Shown here: positions 44,500 through 52,070 of the stretch, one piece after another | Layout: each line of letters begins with the position of its first letter | Position numbering within the stretch: the stretch's first letter is position 1 | NCBI RefSeq assembly: GCF_016427535.1 | Contig: NZ_JAELXV010000003.1 | Location: 310,001 to 374,000 of the forward strand | Source: Hymenobacter sp. BT559 | GTDB lineage: Bacteria > Bacteroidota > Bacteroidia > Cytophagales > Hymenobacteraceae | Length of the DNA stretch: 64,000 nt | Direction of reading: 5' to 3' | Notes under the pieces: generated by a model | The model's database searches: none | The model's input: only the letters and a program-made list of their open reading frames with translations | What the model was told of the DNA's origin: nothing | Position numbers and translations under genes: made by a program

Positions 44500-44922
44500 A
44501 TGAAAGTATTTCTTACCTGCGCCGGGGCGCTGCTGCTGGCGTCGCTCGCGGGCCATGCCCAAACCACGCCGGCCCCAGCTACCACGCCGGCGCCAGCTAC
44601 GGCGGCCACCGACCCCGCTGCCCCCACCACGCCAACGCCCATCGCGCTGGCCCCCGTGACACCGGCCGCTGACCCTAACGCACTAAAAATCAAAACCGAA
44701 ATTAACCCCATCGCGCACAAGCTGACCGTGCGTTGCGATGCCGCTGGACCTACCCGCGTTGAAATCAATGATAAGGAAGGCCGCCCGGTGCTGACCAAAA
44801 CGATGATGGCTGGCACTACGCCAGTGGTGCTCAACACGGCCAAGCTGCCCGCTGGCCCCTACGTAGTACGCTGCACAGCCGGCGAAAAAACCGGTATGCG
44901 CCGCGTAATGCTGGGCGAGTAA
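44500..44922 (+). CDS. Small secreted protein consisting mainly of a T9SS C-terminal sorting-like domain
   Basis: 140 residues from the ATG at 44500. Signal peptide MKVFLTCAGALLLASLAGHAQ, then ~40 residues of Pro/Ala/Thr linker, then ~75 residues resembling a type A T9SS sorting domain: INPIAHKLTV, TRVEINDKEGRPVLTKTM, LNTAKLPAGPYVVRCTAGEKTGMRRVML. There is no separate cargo domain. It may be surface-delivered by the T9SS encoded at 12-18 kb, or the domain may have another use. A frame start at 44416 is rejected because it lacks a signal. Confidence 0.7.
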   Translation: MKVFLTCAGALLLASLAGHAQTTPAPATTPAPATAATDPAAPTTPTPIALAPVTPAADPNALKIKTEINPIAHKLTVRCDAAGPTRVEINDKEGRPVLTKTMMAGTTPVVLNTAKLPAGPYVVRCTAGEKTGMRRVMLGE

Positions 44923-44936
44923 AGGCAACCGCTCCC

Positions 44937-44996
44937 AAAAAATAGGCGGGCGAGCAAGAAGGATGCATTTTCTTCTTGCTCGCCCGCCTATTTTTT
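44937..44996. terminator. Bidirectional terminator, 44500 gene / ABC exporter
   Basis: A 24-bp perfect stem (44937-44960 with 44973-44996), 12-nt loop, A6 and T6 ends, between convergent genes. Confidence 0.85.
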
Positions 44997-45009
44997 GTCA
45001 CCTACTTGC

Positions 45010-46806
45010 TTAGTCGCTTACTGCTTCGGTCTGCAACTGGCGCTCGTAGAGTGCCCGGTAGAGGCCATCGGTTTCGGCCATGAGAGCGGCGTGGGTACCG
45101 TGCTGCACAATTTGGCCATCGTCGAGCACCAGGATTTCATCGGCCAGCTTCACCGATGATACGCGGTGCGAGATGATGAGGCTGGTGCGGTTCTTCATCA
45201 CGCGCTGGAGGCTGTCTAGGATGGCGTTCTCGGTCTTGGTATCAACGGCCGAGAGCGAGTCGTCTAGAATCAAAATCTTAGGCTCTTTTACCAGCGCGCG
45301 GGCCATGCTCACGCGCTGCTTCTGGCCACCCGAGAGCGTGATGCCGCGCTCACCCACTTTAGTGTCAAAGCCTTCGGGGAAGCGGATGATGTTTTCGTAC
45401 ACATCGGCATCGCGGGCGGCCTGGGCCATGCGCTCCTCGTGGGGCTCATTCAGGCCGAAATTGATGTTGTTGCGAATGCTATCCGAAAACAGAAACACGT
45501 CCTGCGGCACATAGCCAATCTGCTCGCGCAACGACGTGAGCGAATAGTCGCGTACGTCCACGTCATCGACCTTGATATCGCCACTCGTTACGTCGTAGAG
45601 GCGGCAGAGCAGGGCGGCTACCGTGCTTTTGCCCGAGCCCGTATTGCCAATGATGGCCAGCGTGTGGCCGGGCTGAATGCGGAAGCTCACGTCGCGCAAG
45701 GCCTTAATGCCAGTGTCGGGGTAGGTGAAGCTTACGTGGTCGAACACAATAGCGCCCTTGATGTCCTGGCTCACGTCGCGGCGCGATACGATATCGGTTT
45801 TCTCGTCCAAAAACTCGTTGATGCGGGCTTGTGAGGCCTCCGCCCGCTGCACTAGCGACGAAGTCCACCCTAGGGCCGTTACGGGCCAGGTTAGCAAGTT
45901 TACGTAGATGATGAACTCGGCAATGGTGCCCGTGGTGATGGTGCCATTGATGACTTCCTGGCCGCCAATCCAGACCGTGACGACCGTACTGATGCCCACC
46001 AAAAACATGATGAGGGGAAAAAATAACGAATTGACAAAGTTGAGGCTGAGCGACTTGTCTTTATACTCGTTGGTAGCCAGCGTAAACTGCTCTAGCGAGT
46101 CTTGCTGCCGCACGAAGGATTTGAGTACTCGAATACCTGAAAAAGCCTCCTGCGTGAAGGTGGTCATGCTGGCCAGTGCCTTTTGAATATCATCCGACTT
46201 CTTCTCAATCAAGTTATTGATGTAGAAGATAGTAACTGATAAAATCGGCAGCGGCAGAATAGTCAGCAGCGTAAGCCGCACGTTGACCATGAGCATGAGC
46301 GGCACCACCAGAATAAAAAGCACCACTAGCTGCAAAAAATACATGATACCCGGCCCTAGGTACATGCGCACGCGGCCCACATCTTCGGAGATGCGCGACA
46401 TAAGGTCGCCGGTGCTGTGGCGGCGGTAAAAGCTGAGCGGCAGCGACTGGTAATGCTGAAATATCTGGTTTTTCTGGTCGTTCTCAATCAGGCGCGACAT
46501 CACGATGAGCGTCTGGCGCATAAAGAACAGAAAGATGCCTCGCAGCAGGGCCAGGCCGATAATCAACATGCCGTAAAACAGCACGTTGCGCCCAAATAGC
46601 TGGTACACGCCGGCTTGTGCCTGGGTACCCGCGAAGAGGTGATAGAGGTCAATGCCTTCGTTTACCAAATCGAAGGAGTAGCGTACCAGCTGCGCCGGAA
46701 AAATAGTCAGCAAGGTGCTAAGTATCACAAAGAGTACGCCACCTAGGAAGTGCCACTTGTAGCGAAGGATGTGGACGTTGACGGCGGCGAGCGAGCGGGT
46801 TGGCAT
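45010..46806 (-). CDS. ABC transporter, fused permease/ATPase (exporter type)
   Basis: 598 residues from the ATG at 46806 (MPTRSLAAVNVHILRYKWHFLGG); an upstream frame of 38 residues is not conserved-looking. Six-helix exporter domain, then ATPase: Walker A GNTGSGKST, Q-loop YVPQDVFLFSDSI, signature LSGGQKQRVSMAR, Walker B ILILDDSLSAVD, switch His in IISHRVS. The catalytic Glu after Walker B is replaced by Asp-Ser (LDDSLS), which suggests a degenerate nucleotide site typical of one half of a heterodimeric exporter. Confidence 0.92.
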   Translation of the reverse strand: MPTRSLAAVNVHILRYKWHFLGGVLFVILSTLLTIFPAQLVRYSFDLVNEGIDLYHLFAGTQAQAGVYQLFGRNVLFYGMLIIGLALLRGIFLFFMRQTLIVMSRLIENDQKNQIFQHYQSLPLSFYRRHSTGDLMSRISEDVGRVRMYLGPGIMYFLQLVVLFILVVPLMLMVNVRLTLLTILPLPILSVTIFYINNLIEKKSDDIQKALASMTTFTQEAFSGIRVLKSFVRQQDSLEQFTLATNEYKDKSLSLNFVNSLFFPLIMFLVGISTVVTVWIGGQEVINGTITTGTIAEFIIYVNLLTWPVTALGWTSSLVQRAEASQARINEFLDEKTDIVSRRDVSQDIKGAIVFDHVSFTYPDTGIKALRDVSFRIQPGHTLAIIGNTGSGKSTVAALLCRLYDVTSGDIKVDDVDVRDYSLTSLREQIGYVPQDVFLFSDSIRNNINFGLNEPHEERMAQAARDADVYENIIRFPEGFDTKVGERGITLSGGQKQRVSMARALVKEPKILILDDSLSAVDTKTENAILDSLQRVMKNRTSLIISHRVSSVKLADEILVLDDGQIVQHGTHAALMAETDGLYRALYERQLQTEAVSD

Positions 46807-47067
46807 AGCAGCGGGGTAGGAGCGGGAAGCGGGACCAGAACCAGAAAAAAACGGGTACTTTTGCAGTCCCAAACGGCCGGCTGGCCGGCCTGGGAAGCCG
46901 GCCGCGTAGCCACTTAACAAAGTTACGGCTTACTCTTCCCGGCGACTGCCGTGCGGAATAAGCAAAACCGGCCGAATTAATTGTGCCCCATTAACTGTTA
47001 GCGGTCAGTTCCTTTCTTACCGCCTCGCCGCTCGCTGCGGCGCCATCCTAACCGATACGTATTCGAA

Positions 47068-48270
47068 ATGCTAAACCGCCGCTTACTCAGAATCAAGGTC
47101 ATGCAGGCCCTCTACGCCTACCAGCAGGCAGTAGCCGCCGACTTGCAACTGGCCCAAGACCGCATCGCGGCGGCGTTTGAGCCTGACCTCACCGCCGACG
47201 TAGCCCCCGACCGCCGCCTGCTCGAAGGCCAGCGCAAGCTGGGCGAGGCGCAACTACGCGAGTGGCACCGCACCGGTGAGCTGCCCGAAACCGGCTCCGA
47301 TGATAAAGAAGTAGCTGCCGCCCTCAACGCGGCCATCGACTATTACCAGAAGCTGGTGCAAAAGGAAAGCTCGTTCTACGGCGGGCAGCTGCTGCACGGC
47401 GCCGAAAGCATTCACGACCAGTACCTGCACCTGCTGAACTTGCCGCAGGCGCTGCTTGAGATTATCACCGAAGACAACGAGCGTGAGGCACGCCGCTTCA
47501 CCGGCCCTAGGTTCGAGGCTGAGGCTACGGCGCGGCTGTTCGGCAACGCGGCCTTTGCCAAGCTTAAGGAAAACGAGCAGCTGCTGCAAACCACCATCAA
47601 GCGCAAGTTGCAGTGGACCGATTCGGAAGAAATCGAGGCTCTGCGCGAGGCGTGGCAGAAGGAGATAAAGCCCGACGAAGCCGTGCAGGCCTACCTAGGG
47701 GGCAAAAACACCGGCTTAGCCGAAACGGACTACGAAACCGATATGGAGCTGGTGCGCCACCTCTACAAGGATTTCGTATTCAAAGGTGAAGCGCTGCCAC
47801 GCTGGCTTGAAGCAAACGACCTGAACTGGGAGGAAAACCGCCCCATCGTGCGCAACCTAGTGCTGAAGACCCTGAAGATGCTGCCCTACCAGGCCGACGA
47901 AAAGCAGGAGCTGATGAACTTGAGCGCCAACTGGCAGGACGACCGCGACTTTGCCGAGACCCTCTACAACCAAACGCTGCAAGACGATGCCAAGTCCGAA
48001 AAGCTCATCGCCGAGTCGGTGCAGAACTGGGACGTGGAGCGTGTGGCCCTGCTCGATAAGATTATCTTGAAGATGGCGCTCTGCGAAATGCAGCTCTTCC
48101 GGGGCATTCCGGTGAAGGTGACCATCAACGAATACATCGAAATCAGTAAGCTCTACAGTACCCCGAAGAGCAAGCAGTTCGTAAACGGTATTCTGGATAA
48201 GTTGGCGCAGGACCTGGCCGCGAGCGGCGAGATTCGCAAATCGGGCCGTGGTCTGCTAGACAACCAGTAA
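47068..48270 (+). CDS. nusB: Transcription antitermination protein NusB (long Bacteroidota form)
   Basis: 400 residues, against ~140 in E. coli. It starts MLNRRLLRIKVMQALYAYQQA like canonical NusB, then has a ~250-residue helical insertion. The core is completed at the C-terminus by VERVALLDKIILKMALCEMQLFRGIPVKVTINEYIEISKLYSTPKSKQFVNGILDKLA. It acts in antitermination on rRNA operons with NusE/S10. The long form is usual in Bacteroidota. The 261-bp gap from the divergent ABC gene holds a possible TACTTTTG -7 box at 46856. An inverted repeat follows the stop. Confidence 0.92.
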   Translation: MLNRRLLRIKVMQALYAYQQAVAADLQLAQDRIAAAFEPDLTADVAPDRRLLEGQRKLGEAQLREWHRTGELPETGSDDKEVAAALNAAIDYYQKLVQKESSFYGGQLLHGAESIHDQYLHLLNLPQALLEIITEDNEREARRFTGPRFEAEATARLFGNAAFAKLKENEQLLQTTIKRKLQWTDSEEIEALREAWQKEIKPDEAVQAYLGGKNTGLAETDYETDMELVRHLYKDFVFKGEALPRWLEANDLNWEENRPIVRNLVLKTLKMLPYQADEKQELMNLSANWQDDRDFAETLYNQTLQDDAKSEKLIAESVQNWDVERVALLDKIILKMALCEMQLFRGIPVKVTINEYIEISKLYSTPKSKQFVNGILDKLAQDLAASGEIRKSGRGLLDNQ

Positions 48271-48273
48271 GTA

Positions 48274-48334
48274 GTGCCTAGTTGTTAGTGCTTAGTGCAT
48301 ATGTTCTACCAACTAAGCACTAACAACTAAGCAC
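48274..48334. repeat. Inverted repeat between nusB and ytxH-like gene
   Basis: Arms 48274-48296 and 48312-48334, 23 bp with one mismatch, 15-nt loop, built of TTAGTGCTTAG-type words. No T-tract. A related wordy stretch (TTAGCAATTAACCACTAACC) follows at ~48411. Confidence 0.75.
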
Positions 48335-48442
48335 CGCCTTTCCTTCTTCCCACCATCCTTTCCCACCTGGTTAAACAAGTAGCGGCTAAAGACTCTAGGT
48401 CCTTATCCATTAGCAATTAACCACTAACCATTAAAAACAATC

Positions 48443-48754
48443 ATGGCTAGTAAAACCACCACCGGCCTGCTTTGCTTCACGGGCGGCGCCCTTGCCGGGG
48501 CCGCCATTGGCTTGCTGTATGCGCCCGAAACCGGCCGCGAAACCCGCTCGTTTCTCAGCTACCAACTCGAGAAATACCGCTCGGTGCTGGCTGACCTCAC
48601 CGAGAGCCTCGTGACCAGCCGCGACAATACGCCGTCCTTGGCCAAGAGCGAAGGGCAGCGCGTGATTCAGGATGCCAAGACCAAAGCTGAGCAACTGCTC
48701 GGCGATGTAGACCAGCTCATTAGCCAGATTAATTCGCGCCGCGCCACCAACTAA
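48443..48754 (+). CDS. YtxH domain protein
   Basis: 103 residues. One N-terminal glycine-rich membrane helix (GLLCFTGGALAGAAIGLLYAPETGRETR) is the YtxH hallmark; the rest is charged helix with coiled-coil character. General stress-linked in Firmicutes, role unclear in Bacteroidota. It lies between nusB and the isocitrate dehydrogenase-type gene on the same strand. Confidence 0.85.
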   Translation: MASKTTTGLLCFTGGALAGAAIGLLYAPETGRETRSFLSYQLEKYRSVLADLTESLVTSRDNTPSLAKSEGQRVIQDAKTKAEQLLGDVDQLISQINSRRATN

Positions 48755-48879
48755 GTGTTGGGTGAGGTAGGGGACTTGGCAATTCAGGGGCGTAGTTTGT
48801 ACTGGCGTATCTGGCTGGCTAAGCCCTTGCTTTGCCCCTTACTTGTGCCACCCACTTACCCTACCTCACCACCACTTTT

Positions 48880-49881
48880 ATGCATCTCGTAACGCTTATT
48901 CCCGGCGACGGCATTGGGCCCGAAATCACCCAATCTGTTGTCGATATCTTTGCCGCCGCCAAAGTTCCTGTGCAGTGGGAAACCCACAATGCCGGTGAAA
49001 CGGCCCTGGCCGAGAGCGGCAGCTTGCTGCCCCAGCCGCTGTACGACTCGCTGGAGCGCACCAAAGTAGGCCTCAAAGGTCCCGTTACGACGCCCGTAGG
49101 CAAGGGCTTTAAGAGCGTGAACATCACGTTGCGCCAGAAGTACGACCTGTACCAGAACGTGCGCCCGGCCAAAACTACGCCCGGCATCAACACCCGCTTC
49201 GAGGGCATCGACCTGGTGCTATTCCGCGAGAACACCGAAGGGCTGTACGCTGGCCTCGAAGTGTACGACGAGCGCCTAGGTATTGCCGACTCCATCAGCC
49301 GCGTGACGGTGGAGGGCTGCCGCAAAATCTGCCAGGCTGCCTTCGCCTACGCCTCCAAGCACGGCCGCAAGCACGTGACGATGGCCCACAAGGGCAACAT
49401 CCTCAAGAACGCTGGCAAGCTGATGCTGGAAGCCGCTCGCGAGGCTGCTGCCCAGTACCCCGAGGTAACGTTCTACGACGACCGCATCATTGATAACATG
49501 TGCATGCAGTTGGTAGGAAAGCCCGAGCAGTTCGACGTGATTGTGACCACCAACCTGTTTGGCGACATCCTGTCGGACCTCTGCGCCGGCCTGGTGGGCG
49601 GCCTAGGAGTAGTGAGCGGCGCTAACATCGGCGACAACATGGCCATCTTCGAAGCCGTGCACGGCTCGGCCCCCGACATTGCGGGCCAGGGCAAAGCCAA
49701 CCCCACCGCCCTGCTACGCTCGGCCCTTATGATGCTGGAGCACCTAGGCGAGAAAGAGCACGCCGTTCGCATCGAAAAGGCCCTCAACGAGACCTTCCTG
49801 CACAAAGAGCAGTGCACCGGCGACTTAGGCGGCAAAGCCTCGACCAAAGAATTTACGCAGTTTATTATTGACAAGCTGTAG
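48880..49881 (+). CDS. Isocitrate/isopropylmalate dehydrogenase family, NAD-isocitrate dehydrogenase type
   Basis: 333 residues from the ATG at 48880 (MHLVTLIPGDGIGPEI). Substrate-binding residues NITLRQKYDLYQNVRPAKT (Arg and Tyr positions) and LVLFRENTEGLYAGLE, Lys in AHKGNILK, and metal-binding aspartates in YDDRIIDNMCMQLV with VTTNLFGDILSDL. The Ser/Thr in the substrate loop and NVRP pattern favour the NAD-dependent isocitrate dehydrogenase type over LeuB. No leu genes are nearby. Confidence 0.85.
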   Translation: MHLVTLIPGDGIGPEITQSVVDIFAAAKVPVQWETHNAGETALAESGSLLPQPLYDSLERTKVGLKGPVTTPVGKGFKSVNITLRQKYDLYQNVRPAKTTPGINTRFEGIDLVLFRENTEGLYAGLEVYDERLGIADSISRVTVEGCRKICQAAFAYASKHGRKHVTMAHKGNILKNAGKLMLEAAREAAAQYPEVTFYDDRIIDNMCMQLVGKPEQFDVIVTTNLFGDILSDLCAGLVGGLGVVSGANIGDNMAIFEAVHGSAPDIAGQGKANPTALLRSALMMLEHLGEKEHAVRIEKALNETFLHKEQCTGDLGGKASTKEFTQFIIDKL

Positions 49882-49888
49882 GTCAATA

Positions 49889-49960
49889 GTCAGCAATTAA
49901 TAATGAGCAATGAGCAGACTGAATAATCGGTCTGCTCATTGCTCATTATTAATTGCTGAC
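49889..49960. repeat. Perfect 30-bp inverted repeat before the DUF1573 gene
   Basis: Arms 49889-49918 and 49931-49960 perfectly complementary, 12-nt loop. The arms are made of ATTAATAATGAGCAATGAGC-type words and end 23 bp before the lipoprotein ATG. No T-tract follows. Confidence 0.8.
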
Positions 49961-49983
49961 GGACCTAGGTGTACTTTTACCTT

Positions 49984-50484
49984 ATGAAAAAAGTTAGTGT
50001 ACTGCTAGCGCTCAGCCTGCTGGCGGCCAGCTGCAACCGCGACAAGGCTGCTGATGCCGGCACGCAGGGCATGAATGCCACCGCCGCCGCGGCCGACGAC
50101 AACTCGAAGGCCAACCCGACCATCGACAACCCGAACGTAGCCAGCGATACCGAGGCCCCGAACCCCGACGCCCCAGTGATGACCTTTGCCGAGTCGCAGT
50201 TTGACTTTGGCGACATCAAGCCGGATAGCAAGGTGCAGCACACCTTCACCTTCACCAACACGGGTAAGACGCCGCTGCTCATTGCCGATGCTACTGCCTC
50301 ATGCGGCTGCACCACCCCCAACTGGACCAAGGAGCCCGTGGCGCCCGGCGCCAAAGGCACGCTCGACGTGCAGTTTGATAGCCGCGGCAAGCAAGGCCTT
50401 ATCAGCAAGCAGGTGAGCGTGCGGGCTAATACCCAGCCCAGCACCACCGTTATTTACATCAAAGGCAACGTACTCACCAAGTAG
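49984..50484 (+). CDS. DUF1573 lipoprotein
   Basis: 166 residues from the ATG at 49984. Lipoprotein signal MKKVSVLLALSLLAASC (Cys17), a ~45-residue Ala/Asp-rich linker, then a DUF1573 Ig-like domain: SQFDFGDIKPDSKVQHTFTFTNTGKTPLLIADATASCGCTTPNW, KGTLDVQFDSRGKQG. The Cys-Gly-Cys is characteristic. Function unknown; probably periplasmic or surface. Precedes yajC. Confidence 0.88.
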   Translation: MKKVSVLLALSLLAASCNRDKAADAGTQGMNATAAAADDNSKANPTIDNPNVASDTEAPNPDAPVMTFAESQFDFGDIKPDSKVQHTFTFTNTGKTPLLIADATASCGCTTPNWTKEPVAPGAKGTLDVQFDSRGKQGLISKQVSVRANTQPSTTVIYIKGNVLTK

Positions 50485-50532
50485 TGCGTGGGCAGTGAAG
50501 CGAGCGGGCAAAAAGCAGTCGCGTAGTGGCTG

Positions 50533-50540
50533 TAAGTTTG
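50533..50540 (+). promoter_or_regulatory. Possible -7 element for yajC
   Basis: TAAGTTTG (TAnnTTTG) lies 32 bp upstream of the yajC ATG. No clear -33 TTG. Confidence 0.3.
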
Positions 50541-50571
50541 CCCGCTTACTTCTTCTTTCCTTTCTCAACCC

Positions 50572-50901
50572 ATGACCTTCCTTACCCTCCTCCTCCAAAC
50601 TGCGCCCGGCGGCGGCATCATGCAGCTGATATTTCCGGTGGCTATTGGCCTGGTGCTGTACTTCTTCATGATTCGGCCGCAGCAGCGCAAAACGGCTGAT
50701 GCCAAGTCCTTCCGCGAGTCGCTGGTGAAGGGCACCCGCGTGGTAACTATTGGTGGCTTGCACGGCCTGCTGGTGGAAGTAGGCCCCGAAACTGTGCTGC
50801 TCGAAGTAGAGCGCGGCCAGCGCTTGCGCTTCGACCGCTCGGCCATTGCCCGCCTGGCCGGCAGCACCACCGCTACCGAAACCGTAGCAACAACCGCCTA
50901 G
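50572..50901 (+). CDS. yajC: Preprotein translocase subunit YajC
   Basis: 109 residues. One N-terminal membrane helix (LIFPVAIGLVLYFFMIRPQQRK) with the FMIRPQ(Q)RK family signature, then the soluble KGTRVVTIGGLHGLLVEVGPETVLLEV domain. Accessory component of SecDF in the inner membrane. One bp before the next gene, so the two are coupled. Confidence 0.93.
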   Translation: MTFLTLLLQTAPGGGIMQLIFPVAIGLVLYFFMIRPQQRKTADAKSFRESLVKGTRVVTIGGLHGLLVEVGPETVLLEVERGQRLRFDRSAIARLAGSTTATETVATTA

Positions 50902-50902
50902 C

Positions 50903-51349
50903 ATGGCAGCCCTGGCGCCCCGCCTCCTCGCGCGCCTGCTGCGCCCGTTGGCTGGGCACCAGTCCAGCTTCTACCAGGCCGTGCTGGCGTGCTTTGTCAT
51001 CGCCAGCACGCTCTGGATGCTGCGGGCGCTCAACGGCAGCCATGTGGCGGCTCTCGATTACCCCGTGGTTTGGCGTTACAATGCCCAGCGCTACCACCCG
51101 GCCCGGGCCCTGCCTACCACTGTGCGGGTAGAGGTGCGCGGCAACGGGTGGCGCCTGCTCAGCCGAGCCCTGCATTTTCATGTGCCACCTGCTGAGGTGC
51201 GCCTGCGCCTGGCGGGTACCCCGCCGCCACGTTCGCCCCTACGCCCGCCGCTGCGCCGGGCCCTAGGTACGGTGCGGCTAGTGTCGCTGCCCACCGACTC
51301 GGCCACGTTTTACCTGGTGCCGGGCGCCGACTCTACTAGAATAAAGTAG
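50903..51349 (+). CDS. Short YbbR-like protein
   Basis: 148 residues starting 1 bp after yajC. One membrane helix (AVLACFVIASTLWMLRALN), then one YbbR-like strand repeat (YPVVWRYNAQRYHPARALPTTVRVEVRGNGWRLL). The gap between yajC and coaE is the regular place of the YbbR/CdaR-like gene in Bacteroidota, but those I know are roughly twice this length, so this copy looks shortened. The C-terminus is Pro/Arg-rich. Role unknown. Confidence 0.65.
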   Translation: MAALAPRLLARLLRPLAGHQSSFYQAVLACFVIASTLWMLRALNGSHVAALDYPVVWRYNAQRYHPARALPTTVRVEVRGNGWRLLSRALHFHVPPAEVRLRLAGTPPPRSPLRPPLRRALGTVRLVSLPTDSATFYLVPGADSTRIK

Positions 51350-51413
51350 CTTGCTGTTCGCCGGCAATGGCCGCCGCAATTTTTAACTCACAGCTTTTAA
51401 CTCAACAGTAGGA

Positions 51414-52010
51414 ATGCGGCGCATTGGCATCACGGGTGGTATCGGCTCGGGCAAAAGCATCGTGGCGCGCTTATTTGCCGCCCTAGGGGTGCCCGTGTAC
51501 GACTCCGACAGCCGAGCCAAGGGCATCATGGCTACCGACCTAGGGCTGCGCGAGCAACTGCTCGCGGCCTTTGGCGCTGAAACCTACACCCCCGAGGGCC
51601 TGCTCAACCGCACGCACCTGGCGCAGCGGGTGTTTGGCGATGCCGCGCAGGTGGCGTTGCTCAACTCGCTGGTGCACCCGCGGGTAGGCGCCGATTTTGA
51701 GGCGTGGGTAGCGACGCAGGCGGCGGCTGGCCAGCCCTACATTCTGAAGGAAGCCGCGTTGCTCTACGAATCGGGTGCCTACCGGCAGCTCGACCGCATT
51801 ATTACCGTGTTTGCGCCGCCGGCCGTGCGCCACGCTCGCGTGCTGCACCGCGATGCCCACCGCTCCGCTGCCGATGTAGAGGCCATTATGCGCCAGCAGC
51901 TTAGCGATGAGGAAAAGCTAGCGCGGGCCGATTATGTAGTATACAACGATGATTCGCAGCTAGTGCTGCCCCAGGTGTTGGCCCTAGACGAGACGTTTAG
52001 ACAAGGTTAG
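51414..52010 (+). CDS. coaE: Dephospho-CoA kinase
   Basis: 198 residues. P-loop GGIGSGKS at the N-terminus, VYDSDSRAK, the conserved HP(R/V) segment LVHPRVGADFEAWV, and KEAALLYESGAYRQLDRIITVFAPP. Phosphorylates dephospho-CoA to CoA, last step of CoA synthesis. The stop codon is the first base of the palindrome at 52010-52059. Confidence 0.94.
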   Translation: MRRIGITGGIGSGKSIVARLFAALGVPVYDSDSRAKGIMATDLGLREQLLAAFGAETYTPEGLLNRTHLAQRVFGDAAQVALLNSLVHPRVGADFEAWVATQAAAGQPYILKEAALLYESGAYRQLDRIITVFAPPAVRHARVLHRDAHRSAADVEAIMRQQLSDEEKLARADYVVYNDDSQLVLPQVLALDETFRQG

Positions 52011-52059
52011 GCTGAAACGACAAGAGCTAGGCATATGCCTAGCTCTTGTCGTTTCAGCC
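52010..52059. terminator. Perfect 50-bp spacerless palindrome, coaE / acyltransferase-like gene
   Basis: 25-bp arms meeting at GCATATGC with no spacer, between convergent genes. The first base is the last base of the coaE stop. It has no long T-run, so termination strength is uncertain. Confidence 0.7.
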
Positions 52060-52070
52060 CGATAATTGCC

